NCBI GenBank assembly: GCA_016795035.1
Contig: JAEUIT010000015.1
Location: 1 to 64,000 of the forward strand
Direction of reading: 5' to 3'
From: Phycisphaerae bacterium
Lineage (GTDB): Bacteria; Planctomycetota; Phycisphaerae; Phycisphaerales; SM1A02
DNA: 64,000 bases
The position numbers were made by a program, and so were the translations under genes. Each line of letters starts with the position of its first letter. The first letter of the stretch is position 1. Under the pieces are notes generated by a model. That model was not told the origin of the DNA, searched no databases, and was given only the letters and a program-made list of their open reading frames with translations. Positions 35,485-44,690 of this stretch are shown in pieces.

Positions 35485-36930
35485 TCACCACCCCGTGCGC
35501 CACGACGGCGCCAAGAACTTCTTCGAGTCCGCCTCGCCGACGAACGCGATCTGCTTCGGGTCGTAGGTCATCGTCCTGCCGACGTACCGGCTCGCGACCG
35601 CGCCGACCGCGAGCGCTTCGCAGAGAAGTCCGGCGAGTTCGAACGGCGCCCGGGCCTTGCCGCGGCCGAGACATGCGTCGACCCAGTCGTGCCAGTGGTT
35701 CGTCGACTTCGGCACTTCGATCCCGTTCGGGCGATCGTCCGACTTGTCGAAGCGCGTGAGCTTGCCGTCGATGAATGCGAATGCGAGTTCGCCTTCGATC
35801 GGGATGACGAGGACGCCCGCGTCGCCGACGAGGATCGCCGCGCCGTCATTCGGCAGCGGCTTGATGTTGTCGGTGGGCAGGCCCTTGCCGCTCGGCGCGA
35901 GCTCCGGCGACAGTCCGAGCGCCGTCCAGTCGGGCAGCCGTCCGCCGTCGAACCAGACGAGCTCGCAACCGTCGCTTGCGGTCATCGGCGTCGGCGCGAA
36001 CTTCATGCGCACCGTCTCCTGGTTCGGATACTGGTCGTCGGTGCCGTCGGGGGCGTCACAGTGGACCTCGGTCGGGTATCCGAGGCCAAGGGCGTAGAAC
36101 GGAAGGTCGAGGATGTGGCACGCCATGTCGCCGAAGGCGCCGGTGCCGAAGTCGCGCGTGCCGCGCCACTTGAACGGGTGATACGCACCGCTCACGTAGG
36201 GCCGCACCGGGGCCGGGCCGAGCCAGAGATCCCACGAGAGCCACTCGGGCACCGGGTCGTTGCCGGTGGGTCGCGGCTGGCCGCTCGGCCACCACCCGGC
36301 GGGGCGATCGGTCCACGCGTGCATCGCCTTGATCTTGCCGACGACGCCGCGCTTCACGAGTTCGTAGGCGAAGCGCCGCGACGATCGCGCCGAGCGTTGC
36401 GTGCCCATCTGCGTCACGAGCGTGGGATTCACCTTGGCCGACTCGGCGAGGAGCCGGTTCTCGCCGGCGCTGCGTGCGAGCGGCTTCTGCGTGTAGACGT
36501 GCTTCTTCATCCGCATCGCCTCGAGGCTCGCGAGGGCGTGCGAGTGGTCGGGCGTCGAGATCACGACCGCGTCGACCTTGTCGCCCAGGTTTCCGAGCAT
36601 CTGTCGCCAGTCGCGGAATTTCGGCGTGCCCTTGTACGGGTCGTTGCCCTTGTCGTCCTTGCCGACGCCGTCGAGCGTGTTGCCGTCGACGTCGCAGAGG
36701 CCGACAATCACGACGTCCGGGTGCTTCGCGACCTCGGCGAGGTCTGCCGCACCCATGCCGCCGCAGGCAATCTTCGCGACCGCCAACTTGCCGTTCGGAC
36801 CGACGCGCCGCGTCGACGGCGATGCGACCGCCAAGGCGCCAAACGGGCCGCCAGCGAGGGTGACGGCGAGAGTGGCTTTGAGAAAGTCGCGACGGTCGGC
36901 AGACGGGACGTTCGGGGAAGCGTGGCTCAT
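35485..36930 (-). CDS. Exported (Tat) Gfo/Idh/MocA-family oxidoreductase
   Basis: 481-aa NAD(P)-dependent dehydrogenase-like protein. A twin-arginine signal is present at the N-terminus (RRDFLKAT, residues 13-20, then a hydrophobic stretch to about 40), so it is folded before export, as expected for a protein that carries its nucleotide cofactor. The Rossmann part holds KIACGGMGAADL and later DAVVISTPDHSHA. The sequence EKPLA typical of the family is replaced by TQKPLARS. The C-terminal substrate domain includes NHWHDWVDACLGRGKARAP, typical of planctomycete members. These are abundant in planctomycetes and act on sugars or other alcohols, but the substrate is unknown. It is divergent from the FAD/4Fe-4S oxidase. 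Confidence 0.9.
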   Translation of the reverse strand: MSHASPNVPSADRRDFLKATLAVTLAGGPFGALAVASPSTRRVGPNGKLAVAKIACGGMGAADLAEVAKHPDVVIVGLCDVDGNTLDGVGKDDKGNDPYKGTPKFRDWRQMLGNLGDKVDAVVISTPDHSHALASLEAMRMKKHVYTQKPLARSAGENRLLAESAKVNPTLVTQMGTQRSARSSRRFAYELVKRGVVGKIKAMHAWTDRPAGWWPSGQPRPTGNDPVPEWLSWDLWLGPAPVRPYVSGAYHPFKWRGTRDFGTGAFGDMACHILDLPFYALGLGYPTEVHCDAPDGTDDQYPNQETVRMKFAPTPMTASDGCELVWFDGGRLPDWTALGLSPELAPSGKGLPTDNIKPLPNDGAAILVGDAGVLVIPIEGELAFAFIDGKLTRFDKSDDRPNGIEVPKSTNHWHDWVDACLGRGKARAPFELAGLLCEALAVGAVASRYVGRTMTYDPKQIAFVGEADSKKFLAPSWRTGW

Positions 36931-37000
36931 GACGCGAGACTACCACGCGCGTCGCTCGACAGAAAGTCCGCGGCGGAACTTCGCCGATACGCTCTGACCA

Positions 37001-40000
37001 ATGACCTCCGGCTCGTCGCCAAAGACCCACTCGCTTCCGGTCCTCACGTCGCTCGGTGCAAGGGAGCCCGTCTCGGCCGAGATCTCGCGCGAGCGCATGG
37101 CCCGAGACCTTGGCAAGCTCGGCCTGCGCGACGTCCGCTTCGGCGCCGCCGACCGCATGCTCTACGCGACCGAGGCGAGCATCTACCAGGTCGAGCCCAT
37201 CGGGGTCGTCGTCCTCGACACGCCGGCGGACGCCGAGAAGGTCGTGCGTTACTGCGCCGAGGCGAAGCTCCCCGTCCTCCCCCGCGGCGGCGGCACGAGC
37301 CTGAACGGCCAGACGGTGAACGCGGCCGTCGTCCTCGACTTCAGCGCCCATTGCCGACGGATCCTCTCGATCGACGCCGACACGCGGCGCGCGCGGGTCG
37401 AGCCGGGCGTCGTCCTCGACCAACTGAATGACGCCCTCAAGCCGCATGGGCTGATGTTCCCTCCCGACCCGAACACCGGGAGCCACAACAACATCGGCGG
37501 CATGATCGGCAACAACTCGGCCGGCGCCCGCTCGATCCTCTACGGCCGCACGGTCGAGCATCTCGTGTCGCTCGACGTCATCCTCGCGGACGGCCAGAAG
37601 CTCCGCCTCGAGGAAGGCGCCTGCGAGCGCGACCCCGTCCAGCGCGAGATCGCGCGGCGGATGGCGGAGATCGCGTTGCCGTTGAAGGACGAGATCCGAC
37701 GGCGCTTCCCGAAGATCATCCGCCACGTCGACGGCTACAACCTCGACCTCTTCCTCGACCAGCTCGAGCGCTCGACCCCCGGCACCTTCGACAAGGTCAA
37801 CCTCGCGACCTACGTGTGCGGCTCGGAAGGCACGCTCGCGACGATCGTCGAGGCGGAGCTCAATCTCGTCGAGGCGCCGAAGCGCACGGGCCTTGCGATC
37901 GTCGGCTTCGACTCGGTCGCCGCCGCGCTCGACGCGCTCGCGGCGATCCTCGCGACGAAGCCGGCCGCGGTGGAGCTCGTCGACGACACGATCGTCGACC
38001 TCGCCCGGAAGAACACCGAATACGCGCAGTACGTCTCGCTCATGCCGCAGCCGACCTCGGGCAAGCCCCTCGGCGCGGTGCTGTACGTCGAGTACTTCGG
38101 ATTCGGCGACACCGAGGCTGCAACGCGGAGCGAGATCGAGCGGAAGTTCGCGGAACTTGGCTCGACGTTGCCCAACGCGCCGACCCAGTGCCACCTCGAC
38201 CCCGCCGCGATGCGTAAGGCATGGACGCTCCGCCGCGCCTGCGAACCGCTCCTCCACGGCATTCCCGGCATGCGGAAGCCGATCGGCTTCGTCGAGGACA
38301 CCGCCGTCGATCCGTCGCGGCTCCCGGGCTTCATCCGCGAGTTCAAGGAGATCCTGGCGAAGCACGGCACGTTCGCGGCGTTCTTCGCCCACGCGAGCGT
38401 CGGCTGCCTGCACATCCGTCCGCTCCTCTCGCTCAAGGTCGCCGAAGACCGCGAGCGCATGAAGGAGATTTCCGTCGAGATTGCCGACCTCGTGGTGCGT
38501 CACGGCGGAGCGCTCTCCGGCGAGCACGGCATGGGCCGCTCGCGCACGCATCTCATGGAGCGCTACTTCGGCGCGCCCTTGGTCGAGGCGATGCGACAGA
38601 TCGCCGCCGCGTGGGATCCCGAGGGGCGCATGAACCCCGGGACGAAACTCCGCTGGACCGATCCCGACACGATGGTCGAGCGCCTGCGCGTGAAGCCCGC
38701 CGATCACGTCGTGTCGTTCGACGGGATCGACACGCACTTCACCTACGAGCGCGAGCACGGCTTCGGCCACGCGGTCGAGATGTGTAACGGCGCGGGCCTC
38801 TGCCGCCGCATGTCGGCGGGCACGATGTGCCCGAGTTACCAAGCCACGAAGGACGAGCGCCATTCGACGCGCGGCCGCGGTAATCACTTGCGCTTGGCGA
38901 TCTCGGGGCAGTTGGCGGAAGCTGGCGAGCCCGGCAGCGAGCGCTGGAAGGATCCCGAGGTCTACGAGACGCTTCGCCTTTGCCTCTCGTGCAAGGCGTG
39001 CAAGGCCGAATGTCCGTCGAACGTCGACATCGCGAAGCTCAAGGCCGAGTATCTCGCGCAGCGCTACGACGTCGAAGGCGTGCCGTTGCAGGCCCGGGCC
39101 TTCGCGGCGGTGCGGCTCCTCAATCGGCTCGGCTCGATGGTGCATCCGCTCGCGAACGCGATGAACGGCTTCGCGCCGTATCGCTGGCTCCAGGAGAAAC
39201 TCCTCGGCATCGACCGGCGCCGCAGCATGCCGCCGTTTGGCCCAAGCGCCCTCGCGTGGCACGCGCGGCGCGACGCGAAGGCGACCGCGCGCGGAGAGCG
39301 TCCGACGGTGCTTCTCTTCGCCGACTGCTTCTCGACCTATAGCGAGCCGCAGGTCGCGCGGGCCGCCATCGAGACGCTCGAAGCGTTCGGCTACCGCGTG
39401 GCGATGCCCGACGTCGGCTGCTGCGGCCGAGCCCGCATCTCGATGGGCGACCTGCGCAGGGCGCGGGTGACGTGCGCGACGACGGCGCGGAACCTCCTCG
39501 CCGCGATGGAACGCGAGAAGGCGGTGGCGCTTCTCGGCCTCGAGCCGAGCTGCCTCTCGGCGATCGTCGACGATTGGCAAGAGTTGAAGATGGACGTCGA
39601 CCGCGCCGCCCTCGCGCGACTCGCGGCGAACGCGTTCCTCGTCGAAGCCTTCCTCGATGGACGCTGGAACGAGCATCCGACGCGCCCGAGTTTCCGTGCG
39701 CCGGCCGAGCCGATCGTCCTGCACGGCCATTGCCACCAGAAGGCCCTCTGGGGCGTCGGAAGTTCGTCGGCCCTCCTCGAGCGGATCGCGCCGGGCAAGG
39801 TCACCACGCTCAATACCGGCTGTTGCGGCATGGCCGGATCGTTCGGCTTCACGACCGATCGCTACGACCTGTCGATGGCGATCGGCGAGCTCGCGCTCCT
39901 TCCCGCCGTGCGACATGCGCCGGAGTCGACGACCGTGTGCGCTCCCGGCACGAGCTGCCGCCACCAGATCTTGGACGGCGCGACGCGGCATGCGAAGCAC

Positions 40001-40033
40001 CCGATGGAGGTGGTCAGGGAGTTGCTGGCCTGA
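37001..40033 (+). CDS. FAD-linked oxidase with 4Fe-4S and CCG domains (D-2-hydroxyacid dehydrogenase type)
   Basis: 1010-aa cytoplasmic flavoprotein that fuses a dehydrogenase and its electron-transfer part, as in the YdiJ/D-2-hydroxyglutarate dehydrogenase group. Domains in order: FAD_binding_4 (about 45-280, with PRGGGTSLNGQ and NNIGGMIGNNSAG); FAD-oxidase_C (about 285-555, with HIRPLLSLK and GEHGMGRS); two 4Fe-4S sites (Cys595, 601 and 610, then Cys661, 664, 667 and 671); and CCG domains (VGCCGRARI and TGCCGMAGSFGF). The probable reaction is oxidation of D-lactate, D-2-hydroxyglutarate or a similar acid. No ribosome site is obvious. The gene and its divergent neighbour lie between inverted copies of the GGGGGAGG repeat. 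Confidence 0.92.
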   Translation: MTSGSSPKTHSLPVLTSLGAREPVSAEISRERMARDLGKLGLRDVRFGAADRMLYATEASIYQVEPIGVVVLDTPADAEKVVRYCAEAKLPVLPRGGGTSLNGQTVNAAVVLDFSAHCRRILSIDADTRRARVEPGVVLDQLNDALKPHGLMFPPDPNTGSHNNIGGMIGNNSAGARSILYGRTVEHLVSLDVILADGQKLRLEEGACERDPVQREIARRMAEIALPLKDEIRRRFPKIIRHVDGYNLDLFLDQLERSTPGTFDKVNLATYVCGSEGTLATIVEAELNLVEAPKRTGLAIVGFDSVAAALDALAAILATKPAAVELVDDTIVDLARKNTEYAQYVSLMPQPTSGKPLGAVLYVEYFGFGDTEAATRSEIERKFAELGSTLPNAPTQCHLDPAAMRKAWTLRRACEPLLHGIPGMRKPIGFVEDTAVDPSRLPGFIREFKEILAKHGTFAAFFAHASVGCLHIRPLLSLKVAEDRERMKEISVEIADLVVRHGGALSGEHGMGRSRTHLMERYFGAPLVEAMRQIAAAWDPEGRMNPGTKLRWTDPDTMVERLRVKPADHVVSFDGIDTHFTYEREHGFGHAVEMCNGAGLCRRMSAGTMCPSYQATKDERHSTRGRGNHLRLAISGQLAEAGEPGSERWKDPEVYETLRLCLSCKACKAECPSNVDIAKLKAEYLAQRYDVEGVPLQARAFAAVRLLNRLGSMVHPLANAMNGFAPYRWLQEKLLGIDRRRSMPPFGPSALAWHARRDAKATARGERPTVLLFADCFSTYSEPQVARAAIETLEAFGYRVAMPDVGCCGRARISMGDLRRARVTCATTARNLLAAMEREKAVALLGLEPSCLSAIVDDWQELKMDVDRAALARLAANAFLVEAFLDGRWNEHPTRPSFRAPAEPIVLHGHCHQKALWGVGSSSALLERIAPGKVTTLNTGCCGMAGSFGFTTDRYDLSMAIGELALLPAVRHAPESTTVCAPGTSCRHQILDGATRHAKHPMEVVRELLA

Positions 40034-40123
40034 CGCGACGGGAACGAGAAGCGATCTCCGTGGGTTGAGAGTACGACGAGAGACGAGCGACGAGCCGCCC
40101 GGCAGGAAACACGGAGGCGCGCC

Positions 40124-40278
40124 GGCCCCCACCGTCATCGCTGCGCGATGCCACCTCCCCCGCACGCGGAGCGTGCGGGGGAGGAGATGGAAGTGCGCCT
40201 GCAACGTGGAGCGCCCTTACCCAATCCTTCCCCACGCTCGCGTGGGGGAGGTGCCGGCGCAGCCGGCGGAGGGGGCCG
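40124..40278 (-). repeat. Palindromic GGGGGAGG intergenic repeat, copy 2 (inverted)
   Basis: Reverse-strand copy of the element at 35259-35416; by eye most positions agree. It keeps the two long GGGGGAGG palindromes, the GGCATCGCGCAGCGATG part and a central CTGCAACGTGGAGCGC, the long CGTTGCAG motif. It fills most of the 354-bp gap between the FAD oxidase stop and the terminator at 40317; the remaining 90 bp after the stop hold nothing recognisable. Confidence 0.9.
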
Positions 40279-40316
40279 CGTCTCCCCTCCCCTCCGACCT
40301 TCGTACTCATCAAACG

Positions 40317-40350
40317 ACAGCCCCCCTGGCCTTTCGGCCAAGGGGGCTGT
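40317..40350. terminator. Hairpin terminator after dockerin-like gene 1
   Basis: A 15-bp GC-rich stem with one mismatch (ACAGCCCCCC...GGGGGCTGT) closes on a TTTC loop, 37 bp past the stop of the minus-strand dockerin-like gene. No strong T-tract is seen on the minus strand (CGTTTGATG follows), so it may be of the weak intrinsic or bidirectional type. Confidence 0.7.
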
Positions 40351-40387
40351 GTGAATCAATCAGGTCGTGTGAACGTCGAGCCGAACG

Positions 40388-42409
40388 TTAGTTCGGGCAC
40401 GGACCCCACGCGCCGAGGAGGATGCCGAGATCGGTCGGGCCGACGTTGCCGTCGCCGTCGAGATCAGCCGTCGTGCTCGGGCCCCACGCACCCAGGAGGA
40501 TGCCGAGGTCGGTCGGGCCGACGTCGCCGTTGCCGTCGAAGTCAGCCGGGCAAGGCGTGGCGGTCTGGCAGGCCTTCGTGGTCGACGGATCGCCGACGAT
40601 ACGGAAGGCGCAGCTGTACGCCGAGTTCGGGTTCAGGCCAGCCGGCACGACGACCGCGGGGGTCGTGTAGAGCAGGAAGCCAGGAGCCGGGAAGTTCGAC
40701 GAACGCCAGCCGAACGGACCGCTGCCGTTCGTCATGAAGATGCCGTCCTGCGCGCCGGTGAACCACGCCCAGTTCGACACGTTCTGGCCGGGAGGCGTCG
40801 GGTCAGAGCCGAAGAGGGTCAGGTAGTAGTCGCCGGGGCAGAGGTTGAGCGGCGTGGCGAGGTTGATGAAGAACGCCGCGTTCGCCGCGTCGTCTTCCGC
40901 TTCATCGACACCCGTCGGGATCGGGACCGAGCCGCTGGCGATCTGATCGCCGTCGACCGGGGCCACGAAGTCTTCGCGCGACCAGATGATCCAGTTGAGG
41001 TCGGTGACGGTGTTGGGCGCCGCAGCGACGAAGCCCTTACCGACGATCGTGGTCGCAGCCCAGCCGTTGGCGCTGCCCGGAGCAGCCGGCACGTTGAACG
41101 GCACGGCCATCCAGCGCTGAAGCTGGGTGGTCGAGAGGTCACCCGCCGAGTAGCCGAGGTTGGTGAGCGTGCCGTTGAAGTTGACGGCGCGATTGCCGCC
41201 CGTGTTGAAGATCACGTAGTCAAACGTGGTGCCGAGCGTGAAGTTCTGCGCGGGGCTCGTCGTCTGCGCGTAGCGGATGTAGACGATGTCGCCGCCGAGA
41301 AGACCGTTCACCGCGACGTTCGCGTTGCCAGTGACGTTGAGGCAGCCGAGGTACGCGCCCGGAAGCTCTTCGCCCGGATTCGTGATCGGCGTCGAGCCCT
41401 GGCTATAGAACTCGAGCGTGCCGTTGATGCCCGTACCGACGAGCGAGGCCGTGAGGTTGCCCGACGACGGAGCGGTCACCTTCGCCCACACGTTCCGCTG
41501 GAACGGCGTCGTGGTGTTGCAGTTGTCGACGAGCCAGCCGTCGACGCCCGCGTTCGCGGTCGTGAAGGCCACGGGTGCGGCATCGATCTGAAGCTGAGTC
41601 GCTCCGCCGATGCAGGAGTTCGCCGGACCGGTGCCCGCGCAGTTGTAGAAGAGGTAGTCGGTGCAGTTCGTGAGGGCGAACGAGGCGCACGAGGCGTCCC
41701 AGTTCGTGATGCAACAGAGCGGGTTCGCGAAGCACACTTCGTTGCAGCACGACCAGTCTTCGCAGCCAGGACCGTTGCTTGCGGTGTCGCAACGCTTGTT
41801 CGCCGGCGCGTCGAGGCAGCCCGAGTCCGCTTCGAACGTCGCGATGTCGATCACGTATGACGCGCAGGCGTGGATCGCCGGGGTGTTCGGATCGGTGTCG
41901 GCTTCGAAGGGCGTCGTGAGAAGGAAGATGTAGGTGATGCCCGGCTCGACGTAGATGCCGTTCGAGTCCGCCGGCACCGAGTTGCAGCCGACGAGCTGCG
42001 AGGTCGCGAGGATCGTGCCGCCGCAGCCCCCTTCGATCACCTGGATGACCGATTCCTGGGCCGAGGAGTTCACGATCGCGTTGATCTGCACCTTGCACGG
42101 GCTCGAGACGGTGAACGTGAACCAGTCGAGGTCACGATTGCCGCCGGTGCCGTAGGTGCCGACCTTGCCGGCAACCTTGTAGTTGCTGTTGACATTGAAG
42201 ACGCCGAGCGACTGGAAGGCCGGCGGATCCACGTTGCAGCCGCCGTTCGAGTCGGGCGTGGTCGCGCCGCAGACCTGATTGTCGTTGTCTTGGATTGCGC
42301 CTGCGGGATTGTTCGTGCACTGCGCCATCGCGGGCGAAGCCACCGCGATCATCGCGGCGAGTCCGCCGAGGGCCAGCGCGGACGCTGGCAGAAGACCACA
42401 CTTCTTCAT
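40388..42409 (-). CDS. Secreted dockerin-like protein, paralogue 1
   Basis: 673-aa secreted protein. The ATG at 42409 has an AGGAGG site 9 bp upstream. A signal peptide spans about 1-29 (ALALGGLAAMIAVASPAMA). The N-terminal half is Cys-rich (notably CEDWSCCNEVCFANPLCC, about 217-235) and seems to consist of extracellular beta-rich domains. The C-terminal 55 residues hold two dockerin-like, EF-hand-type calcium loops (DFDGNGDVGPTDLGILLGAW and DLDGDGNVGPTDLGILLGAW), the form seen in hundreds of Phycisphaerae secreted proteins. It is a clear paralogue of the next gene: QRWMAVPFNVP and GKGFVAAAPNTVTDL recur there with few changes. Function unknown; surface attachment or substrate binding is the usual guess. 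Confidence 0.88.
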   Translation of the reverse strand: MKKCGLLPASALALGGLAAMIAVASPAMAQCTNNPAGAIQDNDNQVCGATTPDSNGGCNVDPPAFQSLGVFNVNSNYKVAGKVGTYGTGGNRDLDWFTFTVSSPCKVQINAIVNSSAQESVIQVIEGGCGGTILATSQLVGCNSVPADSNGIYVEPGITYIFLLTTPFEADTDPNTPAIHACASYVIDIATFEADSGCLDAPANKRCDTASNGPGCEDWSCCNEVCFANPLCCITNWDASCASFALTNCTDYLFYNCAGTGPANSCIGGATQLQIDAAPVAFTTANAGVDGWLVDNCNTTTPFQRNVWAKVTAPSSGNLTASLVGTGINGTLEFYSQGSTPITNPGEELPGAYLGCLNVTGNANVAVNGLLGGDIVYIRYAQTTSPAQNFTLGTTFDYVIFNTGGNRAVNFNGTLTNLGYSAGDLSTTQLQRWMAVPFNVPAAPGSANGWAATTIVGKGFVAAAPNTVTDLNWIIWSREDFVAPVDGDQIASGSVPIPTGVDEAEDDAANAAFFINLATPLNLCPGDYYLTLFGSDPTPPGQNVSNWAWFTGAQDGIFMTNGSGPFGWRSSNFPAPGFLLYTTPAVVVPAGLNPNSAYSCAFRIVGDPSTTKACQTATPCPADFDGNGDVGPTDLGILLGAWGPSTTADLDGDGNVGPTDLGILLGAWGPCPN

Positions 42410-42621
42410 GTTTCAAACCTCCTCAGGAGCCCATCGCGCGCTGCGAGAGAGATGCAGAGGGGCAACAGTGTTCGCGACGTCAAACGAAGACGGCGCGGCC
42501 TTGCCCTGGCGCGTCGCGGGTCGGGGAGCGAGCATACCGCGAGGTCCGATTTTCCAAAGAGTGGTTGTCGCTTTTGCCCACGTTTCACGTCGGTTTGTCG
42601 CGATTTCGATAGGCGCAACGA

Positions 42622-42651
42622 AAAGCCCCCGGCGGTGAAGCCGGGGGCTTT
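42622..42651. terminator. Hairpin terminator after dockerin-like gene 2
   Basis: A perfect 12-bp stem AAAGCCCCCGGC / GCCGGGGGCTTT with a 6-nt loop lies 39 bp past the stop of the minus-strand gene at 42690. On the minus strand it is followed by TTTCG, a short T-run, so intrinsic termination is plausible. It insulates this gene from the downstream paralogue. Confidence 0.8.
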
Positions 42652-42689
42652 GTCAGACATGCGAGGTGCGTCGTCCCGAGAGACTCGGA

Positions 42690-44690
42690 TTACGGGCAGT
42701 TGCCCCACGCACCGAGGAGGACGCCGAGGTCGGCGCCGTCGGTGTTGCCGTCACCGGTGAGGTCGGTGGACGGGCCACCCCAACCACCGAGGAGCGCACC
42801 GAGGTCAGCGCCGTCAACCTTGCCGTCGGCCGTGAGGTCGGCCGGGCACGGCGTGCCACCGCACGCCTTGCTCGTCGTCTCGATACCACGGATGTTGAAG
42901 GCCGTGCTGTAGTGACCGAGCGGGTTGTTACCGGCGATCGGAGCGATGTTGGTCGGGTTGTAGACCACGAAGCCCGGAGCCGGGAAGAGCGCCGAACGCC
43001 ACGCGAACGGAAGGTTGTTCGCGTCGAGGAGGACGATCGGGTCCGCCGCGCCGGTGAACCACGCCCAGTTCGAGACGTTGATGCCAGCCGGGGTCGGATC
43101 GGTGCCGTAGATCGTCACGTAGTAGTCGCCCGGGCAGAGCGTGACCGAAGACGTGAGGACGATCGGGAAGGCCGCGCCAGCCGGCGCGTCAGCCGGATCG
43201 TCGAACGCAGCCGGAACCGGGACGGAGCCGCTGGCGATCTGATCGCCATCGACGGGCTTGGCCGAGCCGTTGCGCTCCCAGATGATCCACGCGAGGTCGG
43301 TCACGGTGTTCGGCGCCGCGGCGACGAAGCCCTTACCGATGATCGCGGTGGTTTCCCACGCGTTGCCGCTCGACGGAGCCGGCACTTCGAACGGCATCGC
43401 GAGCCAACGCTGCGCGCTCGTGAGGCTAAGGTCGCCGCTCGAGAGGCCGAGGTTGGCCGGAGCGCCGTTGAAGTTCACCGACTGCACCGGGCCCGTGTCG
43501 AAGTAGACCTGGCCGGGGAGGAAGGACGACGTGATCGTGCCTTCGCCGAACGCGAACGGTTCGCCGATCGCAGCGGCGAAGCCGCCGACGCGGATCAGGT
43601 AGTAGTGACCGCCTTCCGCCGCGATCGAGATCGCCTCGTCGCCTTCGGCGCCGGTGTCGGTCTGACCGATGAAGAGGTCGGGAAGCGTGTTCGGATCGGC
43701 AACCGTCGAGGACGTGCCGAGGTCATAGGCCTCGATCACGAGATCCCAGAGCGAGTTGACGGTCACGAGCATCTGGCCGGGCTGCGGCGTGTTGATGACG
43801 TACCACACGTCCTTGCCCATGAACGAGGCGCCGCCGGTGACCACGTTGCCGGGGCCGTCGGTGTTCGCCGTCGTCGTGTCGTAGCTGTCCGTCGCGCCGA
43901 CCGCGATCGCGGTCGCCGAGCCGAGGCAGTCGTTCGCCGGGCCCGGGTTGGTGCACGAGTAGACGAAGTAGCCGCACTGGCTGACCGCGAGGTCAACGCA
44001 GCCGGCGTCCCACGCCGTCGCGCAGCAGGTCGCGTCGGTGAGGCAGACGATGTTGCAGCACGCCCAGTCGTTGCAGCCGGGGGTGCCGTTGACGACGTCG
44101 CACTCGTTCGACGTGCCCGTACCGCAATCCGAATCGCCAGCCGACGCGGACACCGTGAAGGTGTAGTCAGCGCAGGCGAGGGACGGATTGAGCGGATCGG
44201 CTTCGAACGCGGTGGTCACGACCATGAGGTACGTGCCAGCCGTGGCCCAAATCGTCGTCGACGGAGCGAACGACGAGATGGCGCCGTTGAAGACGGTGTC
44301 GTTGTCGCACGGATCGCCGTTCGTCTTCAGGAGGAAGAACGCCGAGTCGTTGCCGTCGCCGCGATCGATGTCGATCGAGAGCTTGCACTGGGCCGGGATG
44401 TTGACGATGTACCAGTCAAGGTCGCGGTTCGTGTTGCCGCCGGTGCCGCCCGGGGGCGTGAAGGTGCCGGCGAAGCCGTTCGTGTTGATGGTCTCACCGA
44501 CCGTCAAGACGCCATCGCCGAGCGTGTCGAACGCGGCCGGCGAGACGTTGCAACCGCCGTTCGGATCGGTCGCGGGATCGCCGCTCGCGCCGCAGTCGGG
44601 GTTATCGCTATCAGCCATCGCGGGGCCAGCAAGGCCCGCCGCGAGCGCGGCCACAACCGCCGCCCGCATGTACTTCCGGATCTCCGTCAT
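42690..44690 (-). CDS. Secreted dockerin-like protein, paralogue 2
   Basis: 666-aa secreted protein. The start was set at ATG 44690 (MTEIRKYMRAAVV), which has AGGAGG 4 bp beyond and opens a signal peptide (AAVVAALAAGLAGPAMA); the same frame runs 2 kb further upstream without homology. It repeats the plan of its neighbour: a GGCNVSPAAFDTLG segment, the Cys-rich CNDWACCNIVCLTDATCC, a QRWLAMPFEVP and GKGFVAAAPNTVTDL block, and two C-terminal dockerin-like loops (DGKVDGADLGALLGGW and DGNTDGADLGVLLGAW). The loops differ from those of paralogue 1 (VDGADLG against VGPTDLG), so the tandem duplication is not recent. Function unknown. Confidence 0.88.
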   Translation of the reverse strand: MTEIRKYMRAAVVAALAAGLAGPAMADSDNPDCGASGDPATDPNGGCNVSPAAFDTLGDGVLTVGETINTNGFAGTFTPPGGTGGNTNRDLDWYIVNIPAQCKLSIDIDRGDGNDSAFFLLKTNGDPCDNDTVFNGAISSFAPSTTIWATAGTYLMVVTTAFEADPLNPSLACADYTFTVSASAGDSDCGTGTSNECDVVNGTPGCNDWACCNIVCLTDATCCATAWDAGCVDLAVSQCGYFVYSCTNPGPANDCLGSATAIAVGATDSYDTTTANTDGPGNVVTGGASFMGKDVWYVINTPQPGQMLVTVNSLWDLVIEAYDLGTSSTVADPNTLPDLFIGQTDTGAEGDEAISIAAEGGHYYLIRVGGFAAAIGEPFAFGEGTITSSFLPGQVYFDTGPVQSVNFNGAPANLGLSSGDLSLTSAQRWLAMPFEVPAPSSGNAWETTAIIGKGFVAAAPNTVTDLAWIIWERNGSAKPVDGDQIASGSVPVPAAFDDPADAPAGAAFPIVLTSSVTLCPGDYYVTIYGTDPTPAGINVSNWAWFTGAADPIVLLDANNLPFAWRSALFPAPGFVVYNPTNIAPIAGNNPLGHYSTAFNIRGIETTSKACGGTPCPADLTADGKVDGADLGALLGGWGGPSTDLTGDGNTDGADLGVLLGAWGNCP

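Noticed and set aside
36056-40204. A 1382-codon open frame on the minus strand opposite the FAD/4Fe-4S oxidase
   Set aside because: It is Arg/Ala/Asp/Glu-rich without any domain and lies antisense to a gene with firm motifs; such long antisense frames are expected at this GC content.
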